From NCBI GenBank assembly GCA_947177085.1, contig CAMWTD010000045.1:1-11299 (forward strand): 11,299 nucleotides of DNA. The letters run 5' to 3'. The notes under the pieces were generated by a model, which had not been told where the DNA came from, did no database searches, and worked only from the letters and a program-made list of their open reading frames with translations. The stretch is from an uncultured Desulfovibrio sp. GTDB taxonomy: Bacteria > Desulfobacterota > Desulfovibrionia > Desulfovibrionales > Desulfovibrionaceae. The position numbers and the translations under genes were made by a program. This document shows positions 8,738-11,299 of the stretch, one piece after another (position 1 is the first letter of the stretch; every line of letters begins with the position of its first letter).

Positions 8738-9883
8738 ATGGCTCAACGCAGCTATGAAACACATTACGACACCTTGCGCCGCAACGGTATCAGCCGGCGC
8801 GACTTCCTGAAATTCTGCACCATGACGGCGGCCGCGCTCGGCCTCGGGCCCGCGCTCGCGCCCACCATCGCGCACGCGCTGGAGACGAAGCCGCGCCTCC
8901 CTGTGGTGTGGATCGACGGGCTTTCCTGCACCTGCTGTACCGAGTCCTTCATCCGCACGGCGCATCCGCTCGCCAAGGACATTATCCTCAACATGATCTC
9001 CATGGATTACAACGACCTGCTCATGGCCGCCTCGGGCGAGCAGGCGCTGGAGGTGTTTGAGGAATCCATCGAAAAACACAAGGGAAACTATATCCTCGCC
9101 GTACAGGGCAATGCTCCGGCAGGCTGCGAGGGCATGTACTGCATCGACGGCGGCCGCCCCTTCACGCGCAAGCTCATGGCGGGCGTCGCCAACGCCAAGG
9201 CCGTTGTGGCCTGGGGCAACTGCGCCGCCTGGGGCTGCATCCAGGCCGCGCGCCCCAACCCCACGGACGTGAAGACCGTGCCCGACCTCGTCCACAACAA
9301 GCCCGTCATCCGCATCCCGGGCTGCCCGCCCATCCCCGAGGTCATGAGCGCGCTGGTGGCCTATATCGTCACCTTCGAGCGCCTGCCGGAGCTCGACGCG
9401 CAGGGGCGCTTCGCGGCTTTTTACGGCCAGCATGTGCATGACCAGTGCGTACGCCGGGCGCACTTTGACGCCGGCGAATTTGTGGAGTCCTGGGACGACG
9501 AGGGCGCGCGCAAGGGCTACTGCCTGTACAAGATGGGCTGCAAGGGCCCGACCACCTTCAACGCCTGCCCCACCACCCGCTGGAACGACGGCACTTCCTA
9601 TCCCATCGAGTCTGGCCACCCGTGCCTCGGTTGCGCCGAGCAGGGCTTTTGGGACCAGGGCTCCTTCTATGACCGCATCATGGATATCCCGCTGCTCGGC
9701 ACCATGACCACGGCCCAGAAGATCGCCGCTGGCGTGGGCGGCACGGTGGCGGCCGCCGTGGGCGTGCATGCCGTGTGCAGCACCGCCTTCCACCTCTGCC
9801 GCAAGCACCGGGAAAAGGAATGCGCGCAAGCCCGCGCGCAGGACAACAGCGCCCAGGCCGCCCAAAACACTGACGGGGAATGA
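8738..9883 (+). CDS. hyaA: Membrane-bound [NiFe] uptake hydrogenase small subunit, six-cysteine (group 1d-like)
   Basis: Electron-transferring subunit of a periplasmic H2-oxidising hydrogenase. The 381 residues begin with a textbook Tat signal (SRRDFLK, 19-25), with likely cleavage after AHA (45-47). If Leu48 is mature residue 1, the numbering matches E. coli HyaA throughout. Proximal-cluster cysteines are 64, 66, 67, 162, 167 and 196 (mature 17, 19, 20, 115, 120, 149). Cys66 and Cys167 are the two extra cysteines of oxygen-tolerant enzymes, glycines in standard ones. The distal cluster has His234, Cys237, Cys262 and Cys268; the medial has Cys277, Cys296 and Cys299 with Pro289. A membrane anchor (about 325-350) follows, then a basic, cysteine-containing tail. 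The position of HyaA Glu76 is Gln123. GAGAGGA lies 4 bases before the ATG; hyaB follows after two bases. A b-type cytochrome partner (hyaC) would be expected downstream, outside the window. Confidence 0.95.
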   Translation: MAQRSYETHYDTLRRNGISRRDFLKFCTMTAAALGLGPALAPTIAHALETKPRLPVVWIDGLSCTCCTESFIRTAHPLAKDIILNMISMDYNDLLMAASGEQALEVFEESIEKHKGNYILAVQGNAPAGCEGMYCIDGGRPFTRKLMAGVANAKAVVAWGNCAAWGCIQAARPNPTDVKTVPDLVHNKPVIRIPGCPPIPEVMSALVAYIVTFERLPELDAQGRFAAFYGQHVHDQCVRRAHFDAGEFVESWDDEGARKGYCLYKMGCKGPTTFNACPTTRWNDGTSYPIESGHPCLGCAEQGFWDQGSFYDRIMDIPLLGTMTTAQKIAAGVGGTVAAAVGVHAVCSTAFHLCRKHREKECAQARAQDNSAQAAQNTDGE

Positions 9884-9885
9884 CA

Positions 9886-11299
9886 ATGAGCTACACCTAC
9901 ACCACCCAGGGCTTTACGGTCGATTCCGCCGGCCGGCGTCTCGTTGTCGACCCCATCACCCGCATCGAGGGACACCTGCGCTGCGAGGTGAACATCAACG
10001 ACGACAACGTCATCACCAATGCCGTTTCCTGCGGGACCATGTTCCGCGGCATCGAGCTCATCCTCAATGGGCGCGACCCGCGCGCCGCCTGGGCCTATGC
10101 CCAGCGCATCTGCGGCGTGTGCACGGGCACGCACGCCCTCGCGGCCGTGCATGCCGTGGAGGACGCGCTTGGCGCGCGCATCCCGGACAATGCCAATATC
10201 ATCCGTAACCTCATGCAGCTCTGCCTGTGGTTCCATGACCATCTTGTCCATTTCTACCAGCTCACCGGTCTCGACTGGATAGACGTGGTGAGCGCGTCCA
10301 AGGCGGACCCGGCCGAGACCGCGCGCCTCGCGCAGAGCCTTTCGCCGTGGCCCAAGGCCTCCACGGGCTATTTTTCCGAACTCAGGGACAAGATCGTCAC
10401 CATCCTGAACTCGGGCCAGCTCGGCATTTTCGCCAACGGCTACTGGGGGAATCCCGCCTACCAGCTTCCGCCCGAGGCCAACCTCATGCTCTTCGGCCAT
10501 TATCTGGAGGCGCTGGACATCCAGCGCGAGGCCGTGAAGACGCACACCGTCTTCGGCGGCAAGAACCCGCACCCCAACTGGATCATCGGCGGCGTGCCCT
10601 GCGCCATCAACACCAATGCGCCGGGCGGCGAGCAGGTCATCAACATGGAGCGGCTGGAACTGGTCAGCTCCATCATCGACAAGTGCCTCACTTTCGCCGA
10701 GCAGGTGCTCCTGCCGGATGTCATCACGCTCGGCCGCTATTACAGCAACTGGAGCCGCATCGGCATGGGCCTTTCCGGCCAGTCGGTGCTCGCCTACGGG
10801 GCCTTCCCCTCCATCGCCAACGACTATTCCCAGGCCAGCCTGCTCGTGCCCGGCGGGGCCATCATCAACGGCAACTTTGATGAGGTGCATCCCGTGGACC
10901 TGCATGATCCCGAGCAGGTGCAGGAAGTGGTGGGCCACGCCTGGTACCGTTATCCCGAAGGCGTGGAAAGCCTGCCCCCGGAACGGGGCGTCACCGATCC
11001 CTATTACAAGCTGGGGCCCGCCACGGTGGGCACGCCCACGGACATCCGCCAACTGGACGAGCAGGCGCGCTATTCCTGGATCAAGACGCCGCGCTGGCGC
11101 GGCCATATGATGGAAGTGGGCCCGCTCGCGCGGTTGCTCGTGGCGTACAGCCTCAGGCATGGGGACACCGTGGCCACGGTGGACGACCTCTGCGGGCGCA
11201 TCGGCATCCCGGTGGACGGTCTCAAGTCCACCTTGGGGCGCATCGTCGCCCGCTGCCACGAGGCGCTCTGGGCCATGCGCACCTCCAAGGGGCAGCTTG
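9886..11299 (+). CDS. hyaB: [NiFe] uptake hydrogenase large subunit (partial, runs off right edge)
   Basis: Catalytic subunit that holds the Ni-Fe(CN)2CO site and splits H2. 471 codons are present and the frame is open to the edge; about 125 residues are missing compared with E. coli HyaB. From ATG 9886, RIEGH places Glu28, and RICGVCTGTH places the metal ligands Cys76 and Cys79, the same numbers as in E. coli Hyd-1, which confirms the start. Further conserved segments are VFGGKNPHPNWI, VPGGAIINGNF and RYSWIKTPRWRG. There is no signal peptide, as expected for a subunit carried through the Tat pathway with HyaA. The start follows the hyaA stop by two bases, with GGGGAA just before it. The second metal motif (DPCxxCxxH) and the C-terminal maturation peptide are beyond the window, so a selenocysteine variant cannot be excluded directly, though overall similarity favours [NiFe]. 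Confidence 0.96.
   Translation, partial: MSYTYTTQGFTVDSAGRRLVVDPITRIEGHLRCEVNINDDNVITNAVSCGTMFRGIELILNGRDPRAAWAYAQRICGVCTGTHALAAVHAVEDALGARIPDNANIIRNLMQLCLWFHDHLVHFYQLTGLDWIDVVSASKADPAETARLAQSLSPWPKASTGYFSELRDKIVTILNSGQLGIFANGYWGNPAYQLPPEANLMLFGHYLEALDIQREAVKTHTVFGGKNPHPNWIIGGVPCAINTNAPGGEQVINMERLELVSSIIDKCLTFAEQVLLPDVITLGRYYSNWSRIGMGLSGQSVLAYGAFPSIANDYSQASLLVPGGAIINGNFDEVHPVDLHDPEQVQEVVGHAWYRYPEGVESLPPERGVTDPYYKLGPATVGTPTDIRQLDEQARYSWIKTPRWRGHMMEVGPLARLLVAYSLRHGDTVATVDDLCGRIGIPVDGLKSTLGRIVARCHEALWAMRTSKGQL

Overview
The window is a GC-rich bacterial chromosome segment. The strongest clue to its origin is a split-Soret cytochrome c, a protein known from Desulfovibrio desulfuricans. Together with a glutamine/asparagine amidotransferase pair and a periplasmic uptake hydrogenase, it suggests a member of the Desulfovibrionaceae or a close relative. 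No mobile element, CRISPR array, tRNA or rRNA was seen.

Left part, minus strand: the first bases of an exported or membrane protein that runs off the left edge (71 to 1), then ettA (translation-throttling ABC-F ATPase), an intrinsic terminator, and the split-Soret cytochrome c gene (2824 to 1979). A 355-bp divergent intergenic region separates the cytochrome gene from dnaK. It holds candidate promoters in both directions, a 5'-leader hairpin and an imperfect CRP/FNR-type palindrome.

Middle, plus strand: dnaK (3180 to 5099) stands alone, closed by a strong terminator. Then comes a likely operon: a lipoprotein with a periplasmic-binding-protein-like fold (LpoA/LppC-like), gatC and gatA. GatC and GatA are two of the three subunits of the amidotransferase that makes Gln-tRNAGln and/or Asn-tRNAAsn; gatB is not in the window.

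Right part, plus strand: hyaA and hyaB, the small and large subunits of a membrane-bound [NiFe] uptake hydrogenase; hyaB runs off the right edge. The small subunit has the six cysteines around the proximal cluster that mark oxygen-tolerant (group 1d, E. coli Hyd-1-like) enzymes. A perfect TGTGA-N6-TCACA palindrome overlaps the gatA stop codon, 57 bases before hyaA. A degenerate copy lies 56 bases before the cytochrome gene. The most interesting reading is that an oxygen-tolerant-type hydrogenase and a split-Soret cytochrome may share control by a CRP/FNR-family (for example HcpR-like) regulator. This is inference from sequence alone.
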